NCBI GenBank assembly: GCA_964587505.1
Contig: CAZPLD010000004.1
Coordinates: 1 to 31,586, forward strand
Source: 2-01-FULL-41-26 sp964587505
GTDB taxonomy: Bacteria > Patescibacteriota > Minisyncoccia > 2-02-FULL-40-12 > GWA2-44-9
Direction of reading: 5' to 3'
Length of the DNA: 31,586 bases
In this document: piece after piece, positions 22,684 through 28,811 of the stretch
Layout of the letters: every line of letters begins with the position of its first letter
How positions within the stretch are numbered: the first letter of the stretch is position 1
Notes under the pieces: generated by a model
Told to the model about the DNA's origin: nothing
Database searches by the model: none
What the model saw: only the letters and a program-made list of their open reading frames with translations
Program-made: the position numbers and the translations under genes

Positions 22684-23417
22684 AATCCACGGTGGCACGG
22701 AGAACCATTGATAGTAAACGTTGTGCCAGCCGCTAAAATACGTACATATCTCCAGTTTCCTACCGTATCTTTCAACTGGAAGCAAGTGCCCTTGGATGAA
22801 GCGGAGCTTCCGCCAAACAGAATACTTACCGTGGCGGTATTGGATCCACCGCCAAATTCGGCAGCATACAATCCGCCGGAGAGGGAAGCGGTAGTGGCGC
22901 CAGCAACAAAGTTACCGGACATATATAAATCACCGGCAAACGAATGGGAAGCGCCCGTGTCTGCGATAAACCTGCCCGATGTCTGAAAGTTGCTGGCCAC
23001 AGAGGCCTTGCCGTCAACTTCTAAAGACCCTGATATGAGAAGGTCATTTGCAGCATTCATTTCTCCCGCATTACCGGTCGTACCGGTTCCAAATCTTGAA
23101 TAAGCTACCGTCGCAGTAGTACCAGCTACTTGAAGTGAATTCGATGTGAAAAAATAAGACGCTGAAGCCGTACCTTGAACTTCAAAGGTCGTTGAAGGAG
23201 CGGCGCCGACGCCGACTCTTGTGTTTGTGGTATCAACTTGGAGTACTGTAGTCGTACCCGCGGCATTTTGGAATAAAGCCGCAGTAGCAGAACCAACAGT
23301 CTGGGCAAAAGTACCGGTAGTACTCATATTTGTCCCGATCGTGCTTGCGGCATTAGCTACACCCGACAATAAAACAACGACCATAACCGAAAGAGAGACG
23401 ATAAAATATTTTTTCAT
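22680..23417 (-). CDS. Exported Ser/Thr/Gly-rich beta-repeat surface protein
   Basis: 245 residues. Signal peptide: MKKYFIVSLSVMVVVLLSGVANA, cleavage after ANA (about 23). The mature part is Ala/Ser/Thr/Gly-rich with alternating short strands (TTNTRVGVGAAPSTTFEVQGTASASYFFTS; LLISGSLEVDGKASVASNF; SFAGDLYMSGNFVAGATTASLSGGLYAAEFGG), similar to tail-fibre or adhesin shafts. The C-terminal end, GTCFQLKDTVGNWRYVRILAAGTTFTINGSPC, holds two Cys that could form a disulfide, a cap-like end seen in Patescibacteria surface proteins (memory). No sugar-enzyme motif. It is first of three co-directional genes with a -10 TATAAT seven bases before the ATG. A glycosylated fibre or adhesin is a reasonable but unproven role. 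Confidence 0.8.
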   Translation of the reverse strand: MKKYFIVSLSVMVVVLLSGVANAASTIGTNMSTTGTFAQTVGSATAALFQNAAGTTTVLQVDTTNTRVGVGAAPSTTFEVQGTASASYFFTSNSLQVAGTTATVAYSRFGTGTTGNAGEMNAANDLLISGSLEVDGKASVASNFQTSGRFIADTGASHSFAGDLYMSGNFVAGATTASLSGGLYAAEFGGGSNTATVSILFGGSSASSKGTCFQLKDTVGNWRYVRILAAGTTFTINGSPCHRGL

Positions 23418-23424
23418 ATCTTTA

Positions 23425-23454
23425 ATTATAAACTAAGGTTTGGAGGGGAAGCAA
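23425..23454 (-). promoter_or_regulatory. Promoter of the surface-protein trio, near-leaderless
   Basis: Minus strand: TTGCTT (23454-23449), 18-base spacer, TATAAT (23430-23425), seven bases, ATG at 23417. Predicted +1 lies at or one base before the start codon. No ribosome site is seen. The spacer is spanned by one arm of an inverted repeat (23439-23446). Confidence 0.5.
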
Positions 23455-23487
23455 TGAGTAAAATGTTGATAACTTTTTACCTCCAAA
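23439..23487. repeat. 8-bp inverted repeat around the surface-protein promoter
   Basis: TTTGGAGG (23439-23446) and CCTCCAAA (23480-23487) are perfect inverse copies 33 bases apart. One arm is in the promoter spacer, the other in the last codons of the GT4 gene ending at 23477. It could be an operator or a weak terminator-like stem; no T-run of terminator quality follows. Confidence 0.35.
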
Positions 23488-24625
23488 TTTCTTTCAGTTT
23501 ATCGGCGTAATTCTTTATCGTTGCTTTCTTCTCAAATTGTTGGGCCATCTCGAGACCGTTAAGACCATATTCTCTGTACCCCTCGGGGTTGTTTAATAGT
23601 CCCTCCGCTTTATTGGCTATATCATCGGCCTCCCAGGTTATAATCTCGCCTCCTGGGGCCACCTGCCTGCCGGCAGGCAGATTTTTGAACAAATCAGGCA
23701 CTATCCCGACAGGGGTTGCCAAAACCGGCACACCGCAAGCCATGGCTTCCAGAACAACTCTCGGACCGCCTTCATTATATGAGGGCATAACCAGGATCTT
23801 TGATTCGTTCAATAACCGCGCTATTTCCGCAGAATCTTTAGCTCGGCCATAGAAAATAATATTATTTTCTAACTTTAAACTTTTAACTTTAAACCTTAAA
23901 CTTGCTGAAAGCGGCCCGTCCCCCACAATTAAAACTTTTAACTTTTCATTTTTAACTTTTAATTTGCTTGCTGCCTCAAGCAACAAGCTGATTCCCTTGT
24001 TCTCAACCAATCTGCCGACAAAGATCAGGTCATATTTTTTAGGCAAGCCCATCGGCTTGAAAACCGATAAATCAATATAAGCCGAGGGGATGTAAATTAT
24101 TTTTTCTGGAGGCACGCCTGCTTTAATAAGAAAATTTGGAGTTTCTTTCTGGTTAACTACCCGGATCGCTTTGGCTCTTTTTGCGTCAAAACGAATAAAT
24201 AAAACCATTAATTGTTTATAAATTTTTTCCTTTATATTTCCTGCTTTGGGATGGCCAGGAATGTGATGAATTTCTAAAACGTAAGGTACTTTAGCGCAAA
24301 TAGAAACAATCCATGCCCCAATACCATTATAAAAAGGCGGGAATTCCTGAACCGTCATCAGGTCAAATTTAATTTCTCTATGAAGTTTTAATATTTTATA
24401 AATAAAAAATAGCGGATGGAAAAAAAGAGACAGCGGCGAAATGTGGATATAAACGTTTCCAAACAAATTCGTAATTCGTAATTCGTAATTCGTAATTCTT
24501 GGCGCAATTATATCGATCCTTTCCCAATATTTGTGAAACTCTTCGAGCGTATTATAAAACGCTCCCCGTCTTTCGGAAGCCAAGTCCTCCGCGCTGCCAA
24601 GACCCGTTATCATCAGTAATTTCAT
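23477..24625 (-). CDS. Family 4 (GT-B) glycosyltransferase carrying inserted repeats
   Basis: 382 residues. GT4 landmarks: MKLLMITGLGSAEDLASERRGAFYNTLEEFHKYW, VLEIHHIPGHPKAGNIKE, IPSAYIDLSVFKP, YDLIFVGRLVENKGISLLLEAASKL, LIVGDGPLSASL, YNEGGPRVVLEAMACGVPVLATPVGIVPDLF with the EX7E-type donor site. Unusual features: LPAGRQ is inserted between DLFKN and VAPGG by an 18-bp palindrome; ITNYELR-ITNLFGN near residue 44, KLKVKNE-KLKV and RFKVKSL-KLEN are seven-residue-period peptides encoded by 7-bp tandem repeats. All keep the frame and lie between conserved blocks, probably in surface loops, so the enzyme may still work. No ribosome site precedes the ATG; the space is occupied by another 7-bp array. 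Last of a four-gene GT unit. Confidence 0.86.
   Translation of the reverse strand: MKLLMITGLGSAEDLASERRGAFYNTLEEFHKYWERIDIIAPRITNYELRITNLFGNVYIHISPLSLFFHPLFFIYKILKLHREIKFDLMTVQEFPPFYNGIGAWIVSICAKVPYVLEIHHIPGHPKAGNIKEKIYKQLMVLFIRFDAKRAKAIRVVNQKETPNFLIKAGVPPEKIIYIPSAYIDLSVFKPMGLPKKYDLIFVGRLVENKGISLLLEAASKLKVKNEKLKVLIVGDGPLSASLRFKVKSLKLENNIIFYGRAKDSAEIARLLNESKILVMPSYNEGGPRVVLEAMACGVPVLATPVGIVPDLFKNLPAGRQVAPGGEIITWEADDIANKAEGLLNNPEGYREYGLNGLEMAQQFEKKATIKNYADKLKEIWR
23663..23680. repeat. 18-bp perfect palindrome inserted in frame (encodes LPAGRQ)
   Basis: CTGCCTGCCGGCAGGCAG is fully self-complementary with no loop. On the minus strand it reads as six codons, Leu-Pro-Ala-Gly-Arg-Gln, between DLFKN and VAPGG of the GT4 protein. 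Relatives of this fold join those segments directly, so it looks like an insertion. Its GC content stands out from the flanks. Similar LPAGRQ inserts are, from memory, frequent in Parcubacteria proteins. Confidence 0.8.
23870..23904. repeat. 7-bp tandem repeat array, [T/A]AACTTT x5, in coding sequence
   Basis: Five consecutive heptamers: TAACTTT, AAACTTT, TAACTTT, AAACCTT, AAACTTG. On the minus strand they encode the FKVKSLKLENN region. Because 3 x 7 bp is 7 codons, the peptide has a seven-residue period. Confidence 0.75.
23931..23965. repeat. 7-bp tandem repeat array, TTAACTT-type x5, in coding sequence
   Basis: AAAACTT, TTAACTT, TTCATTT, TTAACTT, TTAATTT in direct succession, encoding KLKVKNEKLKVL on the minus strand. 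More diverged than the array at 24466. Confidence 0.7.
24466..24498. repeat. 7-bp tandem repeat array, AATTCGT x4.7, in coding sequence
   Basis: Four exact AATTCGT units (24466-24493) and a partial fifth. On the minus strand this is ATTACGA-type repeat giving ITNYELRITN. The units are identical, so the array is recent or kept uniform. Confidence 0.9.
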
Positions 24626-24653
24626 AGAATTTAGAATTTAGAATTTAGAATTT
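24626..24653. repeat. 7-bp tandem repeat array, AGAATTT x4, at a gene junction
   Basis: Four exact AGAATTT units starting next to the ATG of the GT4 gene at 24625 and running through the stop codon (24631-24633) into the last codons of the upstream GT4 gene (LNSKF). The whole translation-initiation region of the downstream gene consists of this repeat. Confidence 0.9.
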
Positions 24654-25803
24654 GGATAGTTTCCTCAAACATTTTTTCGGAACTGAAACGCTCTGCTGTT
24701 TTTTTGCCTTCTTTTTTGAATTCTTCCCGCAATTCAGGATCCTGCCATAGCGATTTAATGGCTTCTATAAGATTGAATTCGTCCTGATATTTAACCATGA
24801 AACCATTTTCTCCTTGCCTCATAACTTCTTTATTTCCTCCTATGGCCGTGGTGATAACAGGCACCCCGGCTGTCATAGCTTCCAGTATTTGATGGGAAAA
24901 TCCTTCATAACCGGTATTCAGAACAAACATGTCTGCAGCCGCCAAATAAACCGCCAATTCTTCCTGCGACTTTCTGCCGGTCAGATAAACTTTCCTCTCC
25001 AGACCGAGATTTTTAACTATTGACTCCAATGCTTTCTGGTCAGGCCCGTCACCGACTATGACCAGGCGGAAAAGCTGGCTTATCTCTGAAAGGCGGGGCA
25101 TGATCTTTATCAGCATACGGAAACCTTTCCAAGGCACCAGACGCCCCGCAGACAGTATAATATCCCCGTAAATTCCTATTTTTTTCTTAGCTTCTTCTTG
25201 ACTTATCTCTGAACTTTTAAAATCAACTCCATTATAAATAATCTTTATCTTGTCGCCTGATATTCCCCAGCCCCGGACAACGCCGGCCAGATATTTAGAT
25301 GGCACAATAACTGCGTCCGCGCTTTTGCAGGCTCGAACTTGGATCTTATGCAAAAACCCTATCCAGCCGGTTTTTTTGGCTTTTTGGAAGTCGTCTATCA
25401 GCAAGCCTGTTTTATTTTTTTCTACCGCCACCTGCCAGGCGTAATCTCCAACTACCCTAATAAAAAACTTCTTTCTAAAAAACATCGCTCCCACTAAGGT
25501 TGGAATTGCTCCACTCAAAGTGCTTAGCGAATAAATGATATCGCTGTTTTTGCAGGCAAAGAAAACTTTCGTTCCGAAGAGGGCGTGTTTTAAAAACCAG
25601 AAATTCTTTTTCCATACTCTATTTACGGTAAATGGGTAGTTTTTATCTTCTTCGAATTTCCTGACCGATGAATATGTAATAATTTTAACCTTGTGATCTT
25701 TTGATAATCTTTGGGCCAAAGTTCTGGCATACGAAGCCGGCCCGCCTATGTCAGGGGGGTAGATGCCTGTAACTATCAATATTTTTTTATTAGTGTCTTT
25801 CAT
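24631..25803 (-). CDS. Family 4 (GT-B) glycosyltransferase
   Basis: 390 residues from the ATG at 25803, chosen because it overlaps the stop of the GT2 gene as TAATG and gives the clean start MKDTNKKILIVTGIYPPDIGGPASYARTLAQRL; the frame is open to 25842. GPASYA is the acceptor-side glycine loop. The donor half has IIYNGVDFKSSE, ILSAGRLVPWKGFRMLIKIMPRL, LVIVGDGPDQKALE, VYLTGRKSQEELAVYLAAADMFVLNTGYEGFSHQILEAMTAGVPVITTAIGGNKEV with E-x7-E. The C-terminal LNSKF and stop are made by a 7-bp repeat array. Cytoplasmic sugar transfer onto a lipid-linked glycan is expected. Confidence 0.88.
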   Translation of the reverse strand: MKDTNKKILIVTGIYPPDIGGPASYARTLAQRLSKDHKVKIITYSSVRKFEEDKNYPFTVNRVWKKNFWFLKHALFGTKVFFACKNSDIIYSLSTLSGAIPTLVGAMFFRKKFFIRVVGDYAWQVAVEKNKTGLLIDDFQKAKKTGWIGFLHKIQVRACKSADAVIVPSKYLAGVVRGWGISGDKIKIIYNGVDFKSSEISQEEAKKKIGIYGDIILSAGRLVPWKGFRMLIKIMPRLSEISQLFRLVIVGDGPDQKALESIVKNLGLERKVYLTGRKSQEELAVYLAAADMFVLNTGYEGFSHQILEAMTAGVPVITTAIGGNKEVMRQGENGFMVKYQDEFNLIEAIKSLWQDPELREEFKKEGKKTAERFSSEKMFEETIQILNSKF

Positions 25804-26519
25804 TATTTTATGGTCAATAAATTCAATTTTATTATGTGCCAAATTGCGGCTAATCCGTCTTTCCAGTTTATCTTTTTACCCTCTCCATATGTACGCCCGG
25901 AATAAGAAATCGGCACTTCTGTAATTCTTAAATTAAATTTTGCCACCCACGCCGTTAACTCCGGATCAATACCGAATCTTTTTGACACAAGGCGCGGAGA
26001 AATTTGATTTATTGCGTTTTTAGAGAAAACTTTGTAGCAGGTATACATGTCGGTAAGAGCAAGGCCGCTTAAAATATTGGATGCCCAGTTCAATATCCTA
26101 CTGAATAAATAACCGTGCCTGTAAGCAATGGCGTTATGCTCCGGTTCAAGAAAACGAGAACCATAAACAACATCAGCCGTTCCGTCGGCAATCGGCTTAA
26201 TTAGAGCCGGATAGTCTTTGGGGCTGTACTCCAGATCAGCATCCTGGATCAGAACAACATCGCCGGTTGCCTGACTAAATCCCCTTCTTATGGCTGTTCC
26301 TTTGCCGGAGTTTTTACCCAGAAAAATTACCTTATATTTATCTATGTAACTGTTCAATATTTCCCTTGACCCGTCCCTGGAGCCGTCGTCGACCAAAATA
26401 ATCTCTTTTGTAAGCGGCAAATCAACCGCTTCAACAGCACTGATTAATTTTTGCAGAGTTCTTTCTTCGTTGTAAACCGGGATAACAATGCTCAATTTTA
26501 ATTTATTAGGCATATCCAT
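25803..26519 (-). CDS. Family 2 glycosyltransferase (DPM1-like, no membrane anchor)
   Basis: 238 residues from the ATG at 26519, which has AGGGA five bases upstream; ATG 26513 is an alternative and the frame is open to 26558. LSIVIPVYNEERTLQKLI, IILVDDGSRDGSREIL, FLGKNSGKGTAIRRGFSQATGDVVLIQDADLEYSPKDYP (DXD-type DAD) and VVYGSRFLEPEH are the hallmark blocks of polyprenyl-phosphate mannose/glucose synthases. LALTDMYTCYKVFSK and RFGIDPELTAWVAKFNLRITEVPISYSGRTYGEGKKINWKDGL complete the pattern. It lacks the two C-terminal helices present in the GT2 at 5865-6845. Product is probably a polyprenyl-phosphate sugar. Tightly coupled to GT4 genes on both sides. Confidence 0.9.
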   Translation of the reverse strand: MDMPNKLKLSIVIPVYNEERTLQKLISAVEAVDLPLTKEIILVDDGSRDGSREILNSYIDKYKVIFLGKNSGKGTAIRRGFSQATGDVVLIQDADLEYSPKDYPALIKPIADGTADVVYGSRFLEPEHNAIAYRHGYLFSRILNWASNILSGLALTDMYTCYKVFSKNAINQISPRLVSKRFGIDPELTAWVAKFNLRITEVPISYSGRTYGEGKKINWKDGLAAIWHIIKLNLLTIK

Positions 26520-27591
26520 ATATTTCCCTGAATTTCCAGGCGATAATGTTCCAATCATATTTTTCCGTAACTAATTTTCTGCCGTTATTTATTAACCTCA
26601 TCCTCAATTCCCTGTCGGTCAGAAGTGTCTTTATTTTTTCGGCCAAGTCCTGCGGGTCGCTGACGTTGCAAAAAAGCCCCGTCTGTCCGTCTTTCAGAAA
26701 ATCAGGAATTCCGCCTACAGCCGTGCCTATTACCGGCAAACCCACCGCCATCGCTTCAAGAAAAGCGCTGCCCAGTCCCTCCGATAGCGAAGGTCTCGCG
26801 AAAACTTTAGCTTTGGCCAGATAGCCGGCGACGTTCTCCGGACCTTGAGAACCAGCCATGACGACCTGCTCTTCCAAGTCTAAATCTTTAACAGACCGTC
26901 TTATCTCTTTTTCAAGCGGTCCCGAACCAACTATAATAAGCCTTGCATCGCTTATCTCTTTTTGAACTATTGCTATTGCCCTAATAAGATCTCCGACACC
27001 ATTTTTTGGTACTAAGCGTGATACAGTAATGACCGTGTTCTCGTCGGAATTGGGCATGTGCCGGAATTTATCCAAATCCACACCGTTGGGAATCAGGTGC
27101 AATTCGGCTTTTGGGTTGATTTTCTTGGCATAGTTAACCAAGTAATAGCTGATGGCTGTAACAACGTCTGCCTTTCTGATTATTAAGTTTCTTAAATATT
27201 TTATCAAAAAATTCTGCCCCTCGAGTCTTTTGCCCTCCTGCAATGTGAGAATAAACAGTGTCTTCGGGAAAAAAGTTTTATAAATAAATGCCGCTCCGGC
27301 GCCGAATGAAGCTTGATAGGCGTGAACATGTTTCGGACGGAATTTTATCGCCGAAATAAATCCCAAAACAGGAAAAAATAATTTATCCATCGGGCCTCCG
27401 AAACCAATTCTGTGAATGCGTCCGTTATCGAAATTCTCTGTTCTTTTAAGTTCCGGCTTACACCTCGGGGTCAGAATATCAAAAAAAATATTCGGCAGCC
27501 GCCGGATTGTTTCTTCAAGCGCTATTTCAGATCCGCCTACCAGTGGCCGATAAGCCGTGGTAAATATTAAAACAGTGGATTTTTCGTTCAT
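26506..27591 (-). CDS. Family 4 (GT-B) glycosyltransferase
   Basis: 361 residues. TVLIFTTAYRPLVGGSEIALEETIRRLPNIF carries the GGSE acceptor loop; KHVHAYQASFGAGAAF; LHLIPNGVDLDKFRHMPN; TVSRLVPKNGVGDLIRAIAIV; LIIVGSGPLEKEIRRSV; ARPSLSEGLGSAFLEAMAVGLPVIGTAVGGIPDFLKDGQTGLFC with E-x7-E. All blocks expected of an active GT4 are present. It heads a four-gene unit (27591 to 23477). Its ATG is only 23 bp from the ATG of the divergent GT4 gene at 27615, so its promoter must overlap coding sequence; no convincing box was found. Confidence 0.88.
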   Translation of the reverse strand: MNEKSTVLIFTTAYRPLVGGSEIALEETIRRLPNIFFDILTPRCKPELKRTENFDNGRIHRIGFGGPMDKLFFPVLGFISAIKFRPKHVHAYQASFGAGAAFIYKTFFPKTLFILTLQEGKRLEGQNFLIKYLRNLIIRKADVVTAISYYLVNYAKKINPKAELHLIPNGVDLDKFRHMPNSDENTVITVSRLVPKNGVGDLIRAIAIVQKEISDARLIIVGSGPLEKEIRRSVKDLDLEEQVVMAGSQGPENVAGYLAKAKVFARPSLSEGLGSAFLEAMAVGLPVIGTAVGGIPDFLKDGQTGLFCNVSDPQDLAEKIKTLLTDRELRMRLINNGRKLVTEKYDWNIIAWKFREIYGYA

Positions 27592-27614
27592 TTAATGTTA
27601 CTATTTTGCCATAA

Positions 27615-28811
27615 ATGGCCACTGAAAGCAACCTACTTCGAGAGACCCAAGGAAACCTCAAAAAGAGGGTTTTATTCGTAATTACACAATCAGAACTGGG
27701 CGGAGCCCAAAGATTTTTATCTAATCTTACTTCGCATCTGAATAGAGAGATTTACGATTTTCAGGTAGCGGTTGGTTCAAGCGGGAATGGAGACTTCTTG
27801 AGAGTTCTTAAAGCCGGAGGCATTCCTTGCCAAACTATCAAGTTTTTAAAGCGCGAACCAGCATTTAGTGACTTAAAATCTGTTTTTGAAATCCGCCGAT
27901 TAATTAAAAATTATCGTCCCGATGTTTTGTTTTTGAACAGTTCCAAAGCGGGATTTATCGGTTCTTTGGCATCCGTATTTCCAACGAAGATAAACGCCAT
28001 GAAGGTTGTTTATAGGATCGGCGGATGGACATTCAACGATCCATGGCCGAAATGGAAAAGGTGGTTCTATATAATCTTGGAGTGGCTTAGCGCAAAGTGG
28101 AAAGACGTTATAATCGTTAATAATCAATACGATCTGGAACAGGCCAAAAAACTTAAAATAAAACCCCGGATGCAAACTGTTTTGATACATAACGGAATTG
28201 AGGTTTATAAATTGGATCTTATGCGGCAAGAGGAAGCACGAACAAAGTTACTTGAGAGGACTGCAAAATATTCCAGCCGAAACATCCAAGCTAAAAATAT
28301 TATCGGCACAATTGCTAATTTTTATCCAGCTAAAGGACTGGGATATCTTATCGGAGCCGCTGAATATTTTAATGACAATGACGACCTTGTTTTTTTCATA
28401 ATCGGCGACGGCGAATTAAGGCCCGAACTGGAAAAAATGATACAAGAGAAAGGGTTGGAAAGAAAAGTTTTTCTCTTGGGCCAGATCCCCGACGCATATC
28501 GATTCCTGCCGGCTTTTGATGTTTTTGTTCTCTCGTCAGTAAAAGAAGGCTTCCCTTGGACATTAATTGAAGCCATGTCTGCCAAATTACCGGTTATTGC
28601 CACCGATGTCGGAGCTGTGCCGGAAATAATAGATGACGATAAAAATGGCCTGCTAATAAAACCCAGAGACCCAGCCGGTTTGGCAGATAAAATTAAAAAG
28701 GTTCTGGAAAACGACCGTCTAAAAAACGAGCTCGGTATTCAAGCCCATCAAACAGTGCTCTTCAAATTCGAACTCGACAAAATGGTAAAGAAGATAGAGG
28801 AGCTGCTTTAG
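27615..28811 (+). CDS. Family 4 (GT-B) glycosyltransferase, divergent orientation
   Basis: 398 residues, the only complete gene on the + strand. After a 17-residue polar leader, KRVLFVITQSELGGAQRFLSNLTSHLN has the GGAQ acceptor loop. VLIHNGIEVYKLD, IIGTIANFYPAKGLGYLIGAAEYF, FFIIGDGELRPELEKM, VFLLGQIPDAYRFLPAFDVFVLSSVKEGFPWTLIEAMSAKLPVIATDVGAVPEIIDDDKNGLLI make a complete donor domain with E-x7-E. It resembles GT4 enzymes of O-antigen and capsule clusters (IFxxT...GGAQ type). Its stop overlaps that of the convergent O-antigen ligase-like gene by three bases. No ribosome site is evident; the upstream 23 bp are A/T-rich. Confidence 0.89.
   Translation: MATESNLLRETQGNLKKRVLFVITQSELGGAQRFLSNLTSHLNREIYDFQVAVGSSGNGDFLRVLKAGGIPCQTIKFLKREPAFSDLKSVFEIRRLIKNYRPDVLFLNSSKAGFIGSLASVFPTKINAMKVVYRIGGWTFNDPWPKWKRWFYIILEWLSAKWKDVIIVNNQYDLEQAKKLKIKPRMQTVLIHNGIEVYKLDLMRQEEARTKLLERTAKYSSRNIQAKNIIGTIANFYPAKGLGYLIGAAEYFNDNDDLVFFIIGDGELRPELEKMIQEKGLERKVFLLGQIPDAYRFLPAFDVFVLSSVKEGFPWTLIEAMSAKLPVIATDVGAVPEIIDDDKNGLLIKPRDPAGLADKIKKVLENDRLKNELGIQAHQTVLFKFELDKMVKKIEELL

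Noticed and set aside
22684..22785. Extended start of the small membrane protein (34 extra residues)
   Set aside because: The ATGA overlap at 22683 and the position of the membrane helix favour the shorter form; the extra codons lie in the 3' end of the fibre-like gene.
23466..23474. DnaA box-like TTATCAACA as an origin signal
   Set aside because: A single copy, no cluster, no dnaA/dnaN genes and no A/T-rich unwinding region; likely chance.
23870..24653. Possible CRISPR array
   Set aside because: Repeats are 7 bp, directly tandem, without spacers; they are microsatellite-like arrays.
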